Source of the DNA: Cordia subcordata
Taxonomy: Eukaryota > Streptophyta > Magnoliopsida > Boraginales > Cordiaceae
Direction of reading: 5' to 3'
DNA length: 64,000 nt
NCBI GenBank assembly: GCA_028554755.1
Contig: JAPTOF010000005.1
Span: forward strand, 5,217,501 to 5,281,500
A program made the translations under genes and the position numbers. Below the pieces are notes generated by a model. It had not been told where the DNA came from. It did no database searches and saw nothing but the letters and a program-made list of their open reading frames with translations. This document shows positions 47,415-59,485 of this stretch, piece after piece (positions within the stretch are counted from its first letter, which is position 1; each line of letters begins with the position of its first letter).

Positions 47415-50400
47415 TGGATCCCCTATTGAACTACATTGTCGATCTGAGACCACTACATCAGATGTACCGTATTATAATACTGGTGGTTCGTACATGGGGT
47501 TTTATGCATGGAGATAAGAAAAAAAGAATCAATTTACTTTTGTTGGACGAACATGTATGATTAGTTTGTCCTACTCTTCTCTAATTTTTCTATCATCAAC
47601 TTTATGAGTATTATTTAATTTTAATTTGTAATTTTGATTTCTTACTAATTCATTCAATTTTCTTGCAGGTGATACAATACAGGCCTCCATTTGGACGTCT
47701 TTGATTCCAAAGTGGGAAATTCGCATTGTGGAAGGCAATATTTATGTTATAGTAAATTTTAATCTCAAGGATAATAATTCTAGCTTTAGGATTACACATT
47801 GTTCTCAACGTATCATCTTCAACAATTACACCTCTGTCAAGGATACTATTTCTACTAATATTGTGCCACACTATTAATGTAGGATCGATATTATTAAGTG
47901 TGGGGTATCCTAGTCCATATTTTCTAAATTATAAATAAGAAAACATGCTAGGAAAATAAAATATCCACATTACACACACAAGAACATGCTTAAGAACATA
48001 TATAGAATATAACTAGTACTTGCAAAATATATAAAGCTAACCTCTTGAAGCATGGGGCCTTTGATGAAGTTAAAACCGGTCACGAGCTTTATTCCCGTTC
48101 ACGAACAAGGCCACCAAAATTTGCTATAAGGGTGTCACAATAAGCAACTCCCTAGTCTTCTTCCCTATGATTAAAGAGACTTATCTTGAGAGAATAGCCC
48201 CTTGTGTGGGAAGAAGCAAAGTAATATGCTCTTGAAAAACTAGAGCAAAAATCACACAATAAGTGTGTACTATGTGTTGTAGTATTTTCTTGCCAAAAGG
48301 AAGAAATCAACTACAAAGTGGAATACATAAAAGGTGTAGGGTCTTGTCTATTTATAGAGAGAACCTTGGCATCTAAAGTTGCTAAACTTTCAATGTGGGA
48401 GAAAATTTCAATGTAGTATTTCCTTTTTGAAACTTGTCAATCTTGTCTTGGAAGACTTGTGCAAGTTGTCTACATGTTTTTGTAGTATTTTGCAAGTTGT
48501 CCACTTGTCTTGGAAGACTTAGGCCAAGCCCATTATCCAAGTCCAACACATAGTCCATAATCCATGTGGAGGCCCAAGCCCAATAGGAAACCATCCTAGC
48601 CCAATTAGGTTATCTTGGACTCTAAAGAAAGCCCAAACCCAATTTCAAGCTTTGGCCCAATAAGGCTACTACCACAATATGGAATTTGCTCTTTCAAGAT
48701 TACTCTCTCAAAGTCATTTCAACTAGGGAAGGGACCAAGAAGGCACAATTATCATTGGCTTCCAAAAATAATTAAAATTATCCTAGCCCGATCTAGGCGA
48801 CATAATAATTATTTTTAACTTCGATCTATTCCACCATAAGATCAAAGTTGCACTCCAAGAATAATTGTCATTACCCAAAAGCTTATCACAAAAGAATGTG
48901 AACTTTGTCTTTGACCTACTAAATAACTGACCATAATGCCCCTCTATGTATACCCACACATAAGATCGGTCCTTTGGCCCGTGTACTATCACCTCCTTAG
49001 CTGTATCTTTTCCGTTGGGTTTCTTGTCCTATTGCCAACCATCCTTGGTCATGGAATCTCTTGATCTCGGAGCGACTCTCAAGCCATATGGTGACACACC
49101 TATAAAGGTAGTATCACTAGATCTAGATTCGGATGATAAATTTGGACAATCCCAAAGGGGGCACATAGATTCCATTTTGCATATGCATGTTCTAATTAAT
49201 TAGAACTTAGCACTCAATGCACAAGGCTGTTGATCCTAATAAAATAAGATCTCACCCACAGTGAATCAAAGTACTAAACCCTAACTTCATTAGTTTATCC
49301 ACATATACTCAAGATTAAGAGCAATGATCATTTAGTAGCAGTGAGTGTCTTGTTTTCTTTCTTTGATAGTACGTCGCTAGAAAACATACTCACAATGGTC
49401 CTATCCAATACGTGACACACGTACTATTGAGACAAATCCAGAAAGTCCTCCAATGACCTAGGTAGATCACCCTCAAAGAGGAGACTTGTTCAATATAACC
49501 TTATCCCAGTAGAGTGCCTAACACTACTTATTTGGTTATGGATTCAATTTATGATGTGACTAAATCTAGACTTGGACCTACTGTGCGTCCAGCCTCACCG
49601 CGCACCCAAGTCATTAGTGCAAGTCAAAGGACCTTCATACATGCATCGATAAAACATAACAGAGATTATATGTAAGAAACTCATAATGCCATTTAACAAA
49701 AATATGATTATACATTGTTTCATATCCAAAATGTCATGTACAAGTGAGCTTTAGGGCATACTAATCCTAACAATTACAACTTTGTTAGTATTCGTGACAT
49801 CATACAACTAATGTTAATGACTATTATAGTCTAGGTACGTGTAATCTATATTTTCTCCCACCAAAAATGATGTTTACTTATTTCTTATTATATAGAAAAT
49901 AATTTTGTACTACTTATTGGTTTGCATAATTTTGGACTAATTATTATTTTTTTATTCTCAGATGTTGTTGGTAAATTAGTTGAGGTTGGTACCATTCGTT
50001 ACCATCCAAAAGATGGAATCATTATAAAAAAAAATCTTGATTTGGAGCTTCAAGATAACAAGTTAGCATGCTGTTAACTTTTTTTTGTTTCTTAATCAAG
50101 TTTGTCTTATTTTTTAACATAGGATTAATATATATTTTTCTTAGAAGTATGACAAGTGCGTTAAGGCTTAAGTATACTGTTTGGGGGACTTATGCTGACC
50201 AAATAACTAATTATTTGAGGAATCCGACATGTGGTCCCATCATTTTTGTTTTGCTTATCGTTAACGTGAATAACTATAATGGTATTACTTTCTCTTTTTA
50301 CTTAATATGTCAATTAGATCATTGAAATGATATGATTGATTACTTATTGATTATCACCGGATTATAGGACATGTTAATGTGACTAATGCTTACAATGCTA

Positions 50401-51913
50401 CTAAATTGCTTTTCAATCCGGAGATCAAAGTTGCTATATCTTTTAGAAATAGGTATAGATGTCCTTTTTCTTGAATTTTCATTATGAAACATACCATTGC
50501 AATCCTGATTACTAATATACGCTTCTCATACTAATATGTACTGTCCAGTCTCAAGTTGGGTGACGACAATATATCCTCCCAAAGGATAAGCCAAATATTG
50601 TCTTCACATTCATTGGTAAATGATGATGTGTTTCTTTCACCAAGCACATTCTTTACCCTTAATAAGTTACGATCAGTCAAAAAGTTATATTATTTTCCAA
50701 GTACAAAAGTTACATTTATTTATTTATATATTCATTTCATATTCCCACATGTTGTACTCAAACATGTGTTTGGTGCAGAAAGGATCCCACATTGTAATGG
50801 TCAATGTATTGACTATCTAGACTAACAATGGTTGGTCATATATATCCTGTACGAGGTGCACAAAAAAGATATTGCCTTAAGATGGGAGATTTTGGTGCAA
50901 CCAATGTAAATTTGCAAATCCAGATGCAGTGTTAAGGTATATTCTGAATATTTAACTAAATCTTATTTTTTTCTTTGCATATTTGTCATTCCCAATATTG
51001 TGTATTTATATTTTTCCTATTTTATTATAGGTTTAGGATTCAACTCTTGGTCTCTGATCATACTGGCACTGCTTTCCTTGTCCTGTTTGACAACCTAGTT
51101 GTGAAGTTTCTTAATAATTCTACTATTGATCTTTTTGACAACAAGATTAAGGTTGTATAAAAGCAATTTATACATGTGACTTTTCACTACATAATTACTT
51201 TGTTAACATCCATTTCCAATACTATTTTTAACCATGTTTTTTAATATGATTGTTGAGGAGGATGGTGATAAAGACTCTTTTCCTCCTGGGCTTGAGAAGT
51301 TTGCTAACAAAACAATGGTATTTCAAGTTAATGTGATTCGATACAACATTAAACGCAATAACAACAATCACACTGTCGTTAATTTAAGTGATGATGGGCA
51401 TCTAATAGATTCAACTATAGAGTACAATGCAACTATGGAGGCAATGTGATATATACATTTAGTTTTAGATTTCATAACATATTAAACTTGACATTAGATG
51501 TTATTACTGTACCATATAGGGGAATGATGTTGCTGACCAACTTGGCAAAAATGATGATGCTTAGATTGCAATATAAAGCCAGCTGAAACGAAGGTTATTA
51601 CTACAAATCTATTTATATTCAATTGCTATTTAAATTCATATGCTTTTATTTTGTGATTAGCATTGGCTTACTATTTTCTTATTCTAATTATTATATTTTT
51701 GGTATGCAGGAATCAGTATCAATTGATGGTGATAATGAAATTGAGGTTTTCTCCACTAATAGTTCCAACTCATTTAAAAGGTCCTATTCGGGTACTATTT
51801 CAACTGCTACAGACTACTCTAGGGCGTTGACTACTCCCGTGAAGCATTCAAGGAGGATTGACATGGACTCTTTTAAGCTAGTTAAACTAGAAGACACGCT
51901 TATGGATAAATGA
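47415..51913 (+). pseudogene. RPA-like (replication protein A large subunit-like) gene, right copy, interrupted
   Basis: Exons by GT-AG reading: 47415-47554, 47669-47861 (then the LTR), 49962-50061, 50145-50281, 50368-50452, 50549-50683, 50779-50936, 51031-51151, about 51258-51446 and 51710-51913. They encode a DUF223 OB-fold and a second OB-fold (DVVGKLVEVGTIRYHPKDG; LKYTVWGTYADQI). A C4 zinc ribbon follows (NNGWSYISCTRC ... FWCNQCKFANPD), then an OB-fold block (QLLVSDHTGTAFLVLFD) and a Lys/Glu-rich end. This is the plant RPA70-like architecture, a single-stranded-DNA-binding protein often carried by Helitrons. Lesions are a missing G at the exon 2 splice junction, a 1.9-kb LTR in exon 2, a frame break near 50820 and a TAA at 50878. 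It is therefore dead, though most splice sites survive. Confidence 0.82.
47862..49772 (-). mobile_element. solo-LTR-like insertion in exon 2 of the RPA-like gene
   Basis: 1911 bp bounded by TGTGCCACAC and CTAATCCTAACA. On the minus strand it starts TGTTAGGATTAGTATGCCCT, a wording I associate with plant LTRs. It has no coding domain, primer site or polypurine tract. Coding similarity to RPA-like proteins stops at 47861 and resumes after 49961. The flanks (AATAT and ATTAC) do not form an obvious 5-bp target duplication, so the exact ends may be off by a few bases or the site was rearranged. Confidence 0.6.
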
Positions 51914-51991
51914 TTGGCATTAGATATTGTGGGCAGTCTTTTATGAAGTTTTCATTGTTTGTGACTTTAAGTTTTTGATTTTCTAGCTACT

Positions 51992-52504
51992 TGTCACGCC
52001 CTTGGCCTATCCCAAGCGTAGCGTACGATACTTAGACACTTTTCTCAAACCAAAAGTGGCTAAGTTAGCCTGTAAAACCACAAAGGAAATTTACAAGGTA
52101 AAGGGTAAAGCAGTGGAATAAAGAGATAAGAAAATAAGGCTTTGTATGACTCTCAAATTTTTACGTGTCCTGTACAAATGAGAAGCTAGGCTATTTATAC
52201 ATCTCCTTTAGCAAATGAATGGCTATGATTATATGGATCTAACGGCTAGCACTATCTTCTAGACTCTTCTACATCAATTAGGGGATTTTGCAGATCAAAC
52301 AAGGAGATTTTACAATCAATTACAATAGAATATTGCATAATTAAGGGAATCGGGAATAATTCAAAATTCTTACCATATTTGATCCTATCCAGAGGATCTT
52401 CTAGATGTTCCAAGAAAGGAAAGTGACATGTGTGCCTCTTTGTGAGCCTCGTCATATTTGCCAAGTGGCAACCTACATGGCAGCTGCATTATCGGAGTGT
52501 GACA
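51992..52504 (-). repeat. 3' LTR of the chromovirus
   Basis: 513 bp starting TGTCACGCCCTTGGCC. It is followed on the right by a purine-rich minus-strand stretch (GGTAAAAGAGAA), the likely polypurine tract. Its partner at 57175 differs at scattered bases. Confidence 0.88.
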
Positions 52505-52589
52505 TTCTCTTTTACCTATTCTTGCAAGCGTCTTCATCGTGTTCCCTTTATGGTACCATTCAATCTCCTCTGTAAATTGCCACATGGAG

Positions 52590-54457
52590 TCTGCAATTCC
52601 TAACTTGCCTTACTTGATGGCAAGCCCTTCCAATGTACCAAGAACTCGCGTCAAAGAGGTACTCCTCTCTTGCGAATCATGCGATTGGCTTCTATGAAGT
52701 CAATCTCTTTGTCATAAGAGTCTACCATGGCCGTTGGTGCTTTTTTGGATTCCCCTCAGCTTGGATCTTCCCTACCTTCATGGTATGGTTTTAACATTCT
52801 TACATGGAACACTAGACAGATCTTCAGCTTTGATGGTAAGTCTAGCTTGTAAGAAATGTCACCAACTTTATTGATCACCTCGAGGCCCTTCATACTTGCG
52901 GATGACTCCTTTATGCACCTTTTTGAATGCCTTGAATTGTTGTGGTAGAAGCTTTACCATGACTTTGTCCTCAACTTGGAATGAGACATTTCTCCTTCCT
53001 TTGTCAGCCTACTTTTTCATCTTTTTAACGGCCTTGTCAAGGTAGACGCTTGTCAAGTCAGCTTGCTCTTTCCATCCCTTAGCTATTTTAGAGGCTAAGA
53101 GGTTGTTTCCCTGGTAAGTGGACTCCAATACAACAGTGTGCGGGGCAAAATGTTGTTGACCTGTTGCAACTTCAAATGGACTCTTACCCGTCGCCTCACT
53201 CCTCTGGAGATTGTAGGAGAATCGGGCCACATCCAGTAACGCTGTCCAATTCCTTTGCTTGGCTCCTACAAAGTGCCTCAAATCTAGCTCAAACAAGGCA
53301 TTCACTCTCTTAGTTTGCCCATCGGTTTAGGGGTGAAAGCTTGTCGAGTAATGAAGATCTAACCCCAAGAGTTTAAAGAGTTCAGTCCACAACTTACCAG
53401 TAAACCTTGGGTCACGATTAGAAATAATGTGTCATGACAGTACCCAATACTTCACCACATGTTTGAACAAAAGCCTGGCTATTTGTTCTATAGTGCAATC
53501 GGCTGGGCATGGTATGAATGTTGCGTATTTTAAGAACTTGTCTACCACCACAATGATACTCCCACCCCCTTCTAACATTGGCAGAGCACTAATAAAGTCC
53601 ATGGCCACCATCTCTCACGATCTCTCTGGTATAGGAAGGGATCGAAGTAGCCCTTTAGGGGCTTAATTATCAACCTTGTCCTGTTAGTAAATCAAACATG
53701 TCTTTACGTATGACTCAATATCATCTCTCATGTGCGGCCAGTAGTACGCTGCTTCCAACAATGCTCTCATGGGTAACTGGCCTAGGTGACAAGTCCATTT
53801 TGAGTCGTGACATTCCTTTATCAGGTCTCTCCGCAGGTTCCCCCCACTTTGGGACACATACGCGATGCCCTTTTCTGTAGAGCAAGCCATCCTTCTCCCA
53901 AAATTGTCTTGTTTTCCCTTTCACGGCAAAGGTGAGTAGGCTAAGGGCAATGAAATCTTGGGACATGCCTTCCTTGATCTTGTCAACCAGAGTGTCATCT
54001 TTCATCATATGATGGAATTCTGCTTTGCAACTTAAGGCGTTGACCACTAAGTTGGCTTTTCCTGGCTTGTACTTCAACTTGTAATTGAACTCTGCAAGGA
54101 ACTCTTGTCACCTTGCTTGCTTTGAAGTTAGCTTCTTTTGGGTCTCAAAGTAACTCGTTGCAACGTTGTTTGTCTTGACCACTAATGTGGATCTCAACAA
54201 ATAATGGCGCCACACCCTTAAGTAATAGATAATGGATGTCATCTCCTTCTCTTGCACCATGTATCTCTATTTAGTGTCATTGATCTTTTGACTCTCATAG
54301 GCAATTGAGTAGTGATCTTGCATAAAAACACCTCTAATGGCAAAGTCTAAGGCATTTGTGTGGACCTCTACGGCTTCTCAAGGTCGACTAAGCTCATGAC
54401 AGGCTTACTTGTAACAGCATTCTTCAACTCATCAAAGGCATCTTGGCAAGCCTTACT
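52590..54457 (-). pseudogene. chromovirus RNase H end, integrase and chromodomain
   Basis: From right to left: the RNase H tail and linker with KYKPGKANLVVNALS (near 54070), then the integrase zinc domain (53684-53890). In the zinc domain HDSKWTCHLGQLP and AAYYWPHM are kept, but the last cysteine appears changed to tyrosine (CLIY). The core has aspartates in MDFISALP (near 53600) and SNRDPRFTG (near 53410) and a glutamate in VNALFE (53300). The C-terminal part is at 53009-53305. A chromodomain-like end lies at about 52600-52760 (IEANRMIRKRGVPL, then EFLVHWKGLP). Chromodomains of this kind direct integration to heterochromatin. Stops in the integrase core and chromodomain abolish function. Confidence 0.8.
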
Positions 54458-55416
54458 TCACTTCCAATAGGTGCTTTTCTTGAGAAGTTCGGTGACTGGG
54501 GCTGCTTTATTTGAGTAGTTAAGGATGAACCGCTTGTAATAATTCACCAAACCAAGGAAAAAACGTAATTCACTTGCTTTGGTTGGTGCGTCCCAATCCA
54601 TGATAGCTTGATTCTTCTTTGGGTCTATCTTCAGCTTTCCATACTCAATGACATGGCTAAGAAAATGTACTCTTTGTTGAGAGAAAGAGCACTTCTCTTT
54701 CTTCACATACAGTTCATTTTCCTTCAACACTTTGAAAACCGTGCATAGATGGCTGGCATGCTCCTCAAGTGTTTGACTATACAATACAATATCATCCAAA
54801 TAGACCATTACGAACTGATCCAAGTAAAGGTGGAATATTTTGTTCATCAAAGTACAAAAGGTTGTCGGGGCATTAGTAAGACCAAACGGCATAACCAAAT
54901 ATTCGAATGATTCATACCTTGTTACGTACGTTGTCTTAGGTTCGTCCCTCGTAGTAGTTCTCACTGGATGGCATCTTAAGCAAAGGTTAAGTTTGCTAAA
55001 ATGCCTTCTCTTACCTAATTGATCAAACAAATATGCTATCAAAGAAATGGGACATTTGTTCTTTATCATTACCTTGTTGGGGCATGATAGTCGGTACATA
55101 GGTGGAGTGAGTCATCTTGTTTCTTTTGGAACAACACAGGCGCGCCATATGGAGCTTTCGAGGGTCGAATGAACCCTGCATCAAGCAATTCCTTGAGTTG
55201 TTTCTTCAATTCTTCTAACTCTAAAAGGGCCATTTGGTAGGGTGCCTTAGTAGAAGGCTTGGCACTAGGAATCAACTCAATCTTGTGGTCCACCTCTCTC
55301 CTAGGTGGCAGCTTCTTCGGGAACTCAGATGGCATGACATCTTTAAACTCGAGAAAGACTTTAGCGATATCCATAGGCACTTCTCCTATCACTTGTTCAC
55401 TCACGTCTTCCTTCAT
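54458..55416 (-). pseudogene. chromovirus reverse transcriptase
   Basis: The N-terminal part is at 55069-55416 (EFPKKLPPRREVDHKIELIP, then LLDAGFIRPSKAPYGAPVLF). The main part is at 54458-55099 (FEYLVMPFGLTNAPTTFCTL), with the catalytic YLDDIVLYS and the thumb block FLGLVNYYKRFI. A frame break lies between them near 55080. RNase H follows towards 54080 with many stops. Confidence 0.88.
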
Positions 55417-55581
55417 AGTTGCTAAGTAACCTGCTTCTCCATGTCATAGACCTTTGTCAACTTGCATGGCTGGTAGGAGTTTTGTTTTTGGCCTCGCTTA
55501 AACTTTGGCTGGTACTATACATGGGGTCTTCTCCTCCATGATTACTATTTATTCAAGGTAGGAGGTAGGAACAATCTTGGC

Positions 55582-56222
55582 TCACGTAAAGAATTCTATG
55601 TCAAGGACAACTTTGAAGTCATTCATAGGTACCATCATGAAGTTCACGTCTCCTTGCCATGTGCCAAGGGTTAATGAAACATTTTTAGCCATACCTAATA
55701 ATGGTCGAGGGGCAAAATTGACCGTCGTGAGGGACCCTTGGGACTTGGTAATGATAAGCCCCAACTCTTAACTTCATCTTCTGCCATGAAATTGTGGGAA
55801 GCTCCGGTATCTAAAAAGGCCATGGTGATCTTGTCATGAATCAACACTTCCACATATATCAAGCCATCTTTAGGCATAGTCATCATGGTTGGCTTGACAT
55901 TTAGAGCATTGAGCAATTGTAAAGAACTCATGTGTGCCTCAGTCGCCTTCTCATGTTCCTCTAACAATAAGTTAAGGGTTTGTCTCTTGGGGCACTCCTG
56001 CCACACATGAGGTCCTCTGCAAAAGTAGCAACTAAAGGGCTTCTTCTCTTTCTTCCTATCCTGGTTGGAGGATGACTTCTCTTGACCTTTGGGATTTTTA
56101 TCTCCCCCACCTTTGCCTTTAAAGTCATTCTTGGGTTTGTTGTGGGAGTCATTCCTTGTCTTGAACTCTAGAAAGGATTCATCTATGATAACAACTTTAG
56201 TAAAGATTTTTGGCTTTCTCAT
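55582..56222 (-). pseudogene. chromovirus zinc knuckle and protease
   Basis: The 55695-56222 frame has a Lys-rich stretch, a zinc knuckle (CYFCRGPHVWQECPK) and the aspartic protease catalytic turn AFLDTGASHNFM. The protease continues in another frame at 55582-55764 (WQGDVNFMMVPMNDFKVVL). The frameshift falls within the protease. Confidence 0.85.
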
Positions 56223-56408
56223 CCTAACTTCTTGTCGTGCCCACGGCTACAAACCCATAACAAAGTCGTACATGTAGTCATAATCTGGCTTATTACGTAC
56301 CTGAAGTTTAAGGGAAACATATTCTTTGACATAGTCGTGGATGGTCCCTGTGTGCTTCAAGACTCTAAGCTTGTCACGAGCATCCTATTCTGCTTCTTCC
56401 AGATAAAA

Positions 56409-56897
56409 TTATGCATACACCTTCTCCTTAAATATAGCCCAAGTTGGCCGGTCCTTGTTCACCTCTTTGAGTCCTTGGTGCTTTATGCACCACCATAAAG
56501 CTGCATTCTCGAAAAAATAGAGTGTTGCTATCTTGACACAGCTTGCATCGTCCACAAGTCCAACCGCATCAAAATATTGCTCAACCCGCCAAAATAAGTT
56601 GTCTAACTCCTTGGCTTCATGCTTCCCACTATAAAGACTAGGTCTTGGCACGTCCATCTTTGGTGAATGATTGTAGGTTGATAGGCCACGAGCTATTGCC
56701 TCTCTACACACAGCCCAATCCTTCTTCATCTTCTCAAGGATCTTATCTTGTTTAGCCATCTTGCGATTGTGCTCGGTAATCTTAACCCATAACCAATCAG
56801 CAAGGATCTCCTTCTCGATTAGTGGTTTTTTAGCCACATCTTCTACCATTTGCACACGAGCTTGAAGGCTTTTGAGTCTTTTACATAGGTCCCCCAA
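56409..56897 (-). pseudogene. chromovirus gag
   Basis: The open frame of 162 codons has the gag core: RPSLYSGKHEAKELDNLFWR, then VEQYFDAVGLVDDASCVKIA and FENAALWWCIKHQ. An N-terminal Lys/Glu-rich, probably coiled-coil region precedes it. The frame stops at 56409 and gag continues to about 56225 with interruptions. Confidence 0.85.
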
Positions 56898-57174
56898 ACC
56901 TAGTGCCTCCTCATTGTCAAACCCAAGTTGTTGAAGTTTCTACATGAAATCAACAACAACGTCTTCTACTTTTGTCAAACGTGCTTCGAAAGCAGCTTGC
57001 ACATCACGAGACTTTCCCTTCTTGTTGCCTTTGGCTGCTGTAGGAGAGGGTAGGGCCTCCCTTCCCCTCTCGTTATTATCAGCATCAACGCTTTTCTCAA
57101 CACCTGAAGAAGACATTCTTCAAAGGAGCAAAATTACAAACACCTTACGTGTAACCTTAGCTCTGGTAACCACT

Positions 57175-57690
57175 TGTCACACCCTTGGCCTATCCCAAGC
57201 GCAGCGTGTGGCACTTAGGCACTTTTTTCAAGCCAAAAGCGGCTAAGTCACCCTGCAAAACCATAAATGAAGGAAATTTGCAAGGTAAAGAGTAAAGCAG
57301 CGGAATAAAAAGATGAGAGAATAAGGCTTTGTATTACTCTCAAATTTCTGTGTGTCCTGTACAAATAAGAAGCTAGGCTATTTATAAATCTCTTCTAGCA
57401 AATAAATGGCTATGATCATCTTGATATAACAACTAGCACTATCTTCTAGACTCTTCTACATCAATTAGGAGATTTTGCAGATCACTCAAGGAGATTTTAA
57501 AATCAATTACAACAAAATATCCATAATTAATGGGGTTGGGAATAATTCAAAGTCCCTACCATATTTGTTCCTATCTAGAGAATCTTCTAGATGTTCCAAG
57601 AAAGGAAAGTAACATGTGTGCTTCCTTGTGAGGCTCGTCATCTTGGCCAAGTGGCGACCTACAAGGTAGCTGCATTATTGGGGTGTGACA
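57175..57690 (-). repeat. 5' LTR of the chromovirus
   Basis: 516 bp starting TGTCACACCCTTGGCC. Inside it the minus strand reads TGGTTACCAGAGCT, a variant of the tRNA-iMet primer site, starting a few bases from the LTR. Confidence 0.85.
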
Positions 57691-57694
57691 TACT

Positions 57695-58510
57695 GCTTTT
57701 TTTCATTTGTCGTGTTTTAATTGTTGAATGACTCTTTTGTTTATATGTTATGATAACTCTTTCGAGGTATTTGTTTCTTAATGGTCATTATGGGTTTTCA
57801 AATTGAATCTTGCATATTACGTTACTATTATTTATTATTAATATTTTGTTAGTATACTGTTAATTCTTATGAGTTATATCCTATTTTCAGTCTCGCAATT
57901 TTGGAGTAACGTAATGAATTAATGTTAGTTTACTTATAATATAATATACATCAAATCTAAATTATTATTCGTAATCTTAACATATAATATAAAATATTAC
58001 ATCCTAAACCTGACAAATTTGTTATCTATATTCAACATGAAATTAATGTAATTAAAGTAATGTTTTAAAAATATCAACTGCATTATTTCTATTATATCAA
58101 AATTTATCTCAACTAACAAATTAAAGTAATATAAATTTAAGTTAAATTAATGATTTATAAAACTCAATTTTAAAATGCCTATCGTGTCATAATTAATCTC
58201 ACCTGATAAATTAAAGTAAAACGAAGTTAAAACAGATTAGATATTATTATGATTAAATTATTACTTTAAAATGTTAAAAATTAATACTATGCAACTGTCA
58301 TAAAAAATTATACATATGAGTTGTGATAAATTTTATTAATACATTTATTTAAGTTTCATTTAGAAAAAAAAGTCAATATGATACCATTTCATGATAATGT
58401 TTAATAGGGGGCCCAGTTTTACATTCAATTCCACTATTTTTTTAAATCACCTACTTTTGAATTTTTCTTTTGTCGTGGAATCACCGAATCTTGAATAAAA
58501 TTGACCTATT
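57695..58510. other. AT-rich spacer between chromovirus and helicase fragment
   Basis: No open frame or repeat is recognised. It should contain the 3' flank of the RPA-like gene and, if a Helitron was here, the lost front of the helicase gene. Confidence 0.5.
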
Positions 58511-58991
58511 TTAGCTCTAATACTTGAAGTTGTTGAAAAAATTAATGATTTCATGCTTTCCGTGATACCAGGTGACGAACATATATATCTGAGTTTTGAT
58601 GGCGTATGCAAATCTAATGGAAGTGCTGATAGCCATGATGATTTGATCACTCCGGGTTTTTTGAACAATATCAAGTGCTTTGATATGCCGAATCATGTTC
58701 TTAAGCTTAAATTTGGTGTACCAGTCATGCTAATGAAAAATGTAGATCAAAGTTGTGGATTATGCAACGGTACAAGATTGTCAATCACTCAATTGGAAAA
58801 ACATGATATTGATGCTTAAATAATGAATGGTACAAAGTTTGCTAACAAAGTCTTCATTCGAAGGATAGTACTAACATTGTCAGATTCAAATTTGCCTTTT
58901 AAGTTACAAAGACACAATTTCCATTAACTGTTTCGTATACAATGATGATAAACAAAAGTCAGGTCAATTACTATCAACCGTTGGTGAAATT
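58511..58991 (+). pseudogene. Helitron/PIF1-type helicase, C-terminal fragment
   Basis: The + strand reads EVVEKINDFML, IPGDEHIYLSFDGVCKSNG, MPNHVLKLKFGVPVMLMKNV and CGLCNGTRLSITQLE. After a stop at 58817-58819 comes MNGTKFANKVFIRRIVL. A frame later, a motif VI-like INKSQ block lies near 58955. This is the end of the Helitron Rep/helicase (or the related PIF1-like helicase), which unwinds DNA during rolling-circle transposition. The Rep domain and the Walker A and B boxes are missing, and the end is replaced by LINE sequence. Its position, 0.8 kb of spacer plus a chromovirus after the RPA-like gene, fits one dead autonomous Helitron. Confidence 0.83.
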
Positions 58992-59134
58992 CAGGGGCAA
59001 AAGAATGCATTCATTGGGTTGATTGGGCACGACTAGCTCTACCAAAAAGTAAAGGCGAATTAGGTTTTCAGGATTTTCAATTCATGAATAAGGCACTATT
59101 GGATAGTCAAGCTTGAAGGATTGTTTAACAGCCT

Positions 59135-59485
59135 TTGTCTCTTGCCTCCCAGGTGTTGAAGATTCCGATACGAATAAAGAATTTTATGTGGCGTGCATTG
59201 CATAATGCATTATCTACAGAGGTTAATCGCTGCCAACGCAAGTGTGCTAATGATCCTGTGTGTAAGGTTTGTGGCAATGCTCGTGAATATGTTGATCACG
59301 TTCTAATGTTTTGTCATTATAGCAAAATGGTTTGGAGTCTTACGCCCTACCAATTGTATGTTGACAAACTGTCTGTGTTTTCTTTCTCAGAATGGTTCAC
59401 GCATGTGGTTAACTCTTGTATTCGTGCTGGCCATCAACACCTAGAGGTTGAGGGCATTCTTCTAACTTATTGTTGGTTTATTTAG
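59135..59485 (+). pseudogene. LINE zinc-binding (zf-RVT) domain
   Basis: The longest open frame of the LINE remnant (116 codons) has the W-R-x-ALHNAL start and the CxxC...HxxxxC cluster of the plant reverse-transcriptase zinc-binding domain. It ends in a stop before the RNase H region. Confidence 0.82.

Larger units (their letters stand above)
51992..57690 (-). mobile_element. chromovirus-type Ty3/Gypsy retrotransposon
   Basis: 5.7 kb bounded by LTRs 51992-52504 and 57175-57690, each TGTCAC...GTGACA. It is flanked by TACT on both sides (51988-51991 and 57691-57694). The order from right to left is primer site, gag, zinc knuckle/protease, reverse transcriptase/RNase H, integrase and chromodomain, which defines the chromovirus branch. 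Many stops make it inactive. It sits about 75 bp after the stop of the RPA-like gene. Confidence 0.88.

Noticed and set aside
9433..58991. Any tRNA or rRNA gene
   Set aside because: No cloverleaf-type or rRNA-like sequence was seen; the tRNA-like words are the primer-binding sites of the LTR elements.
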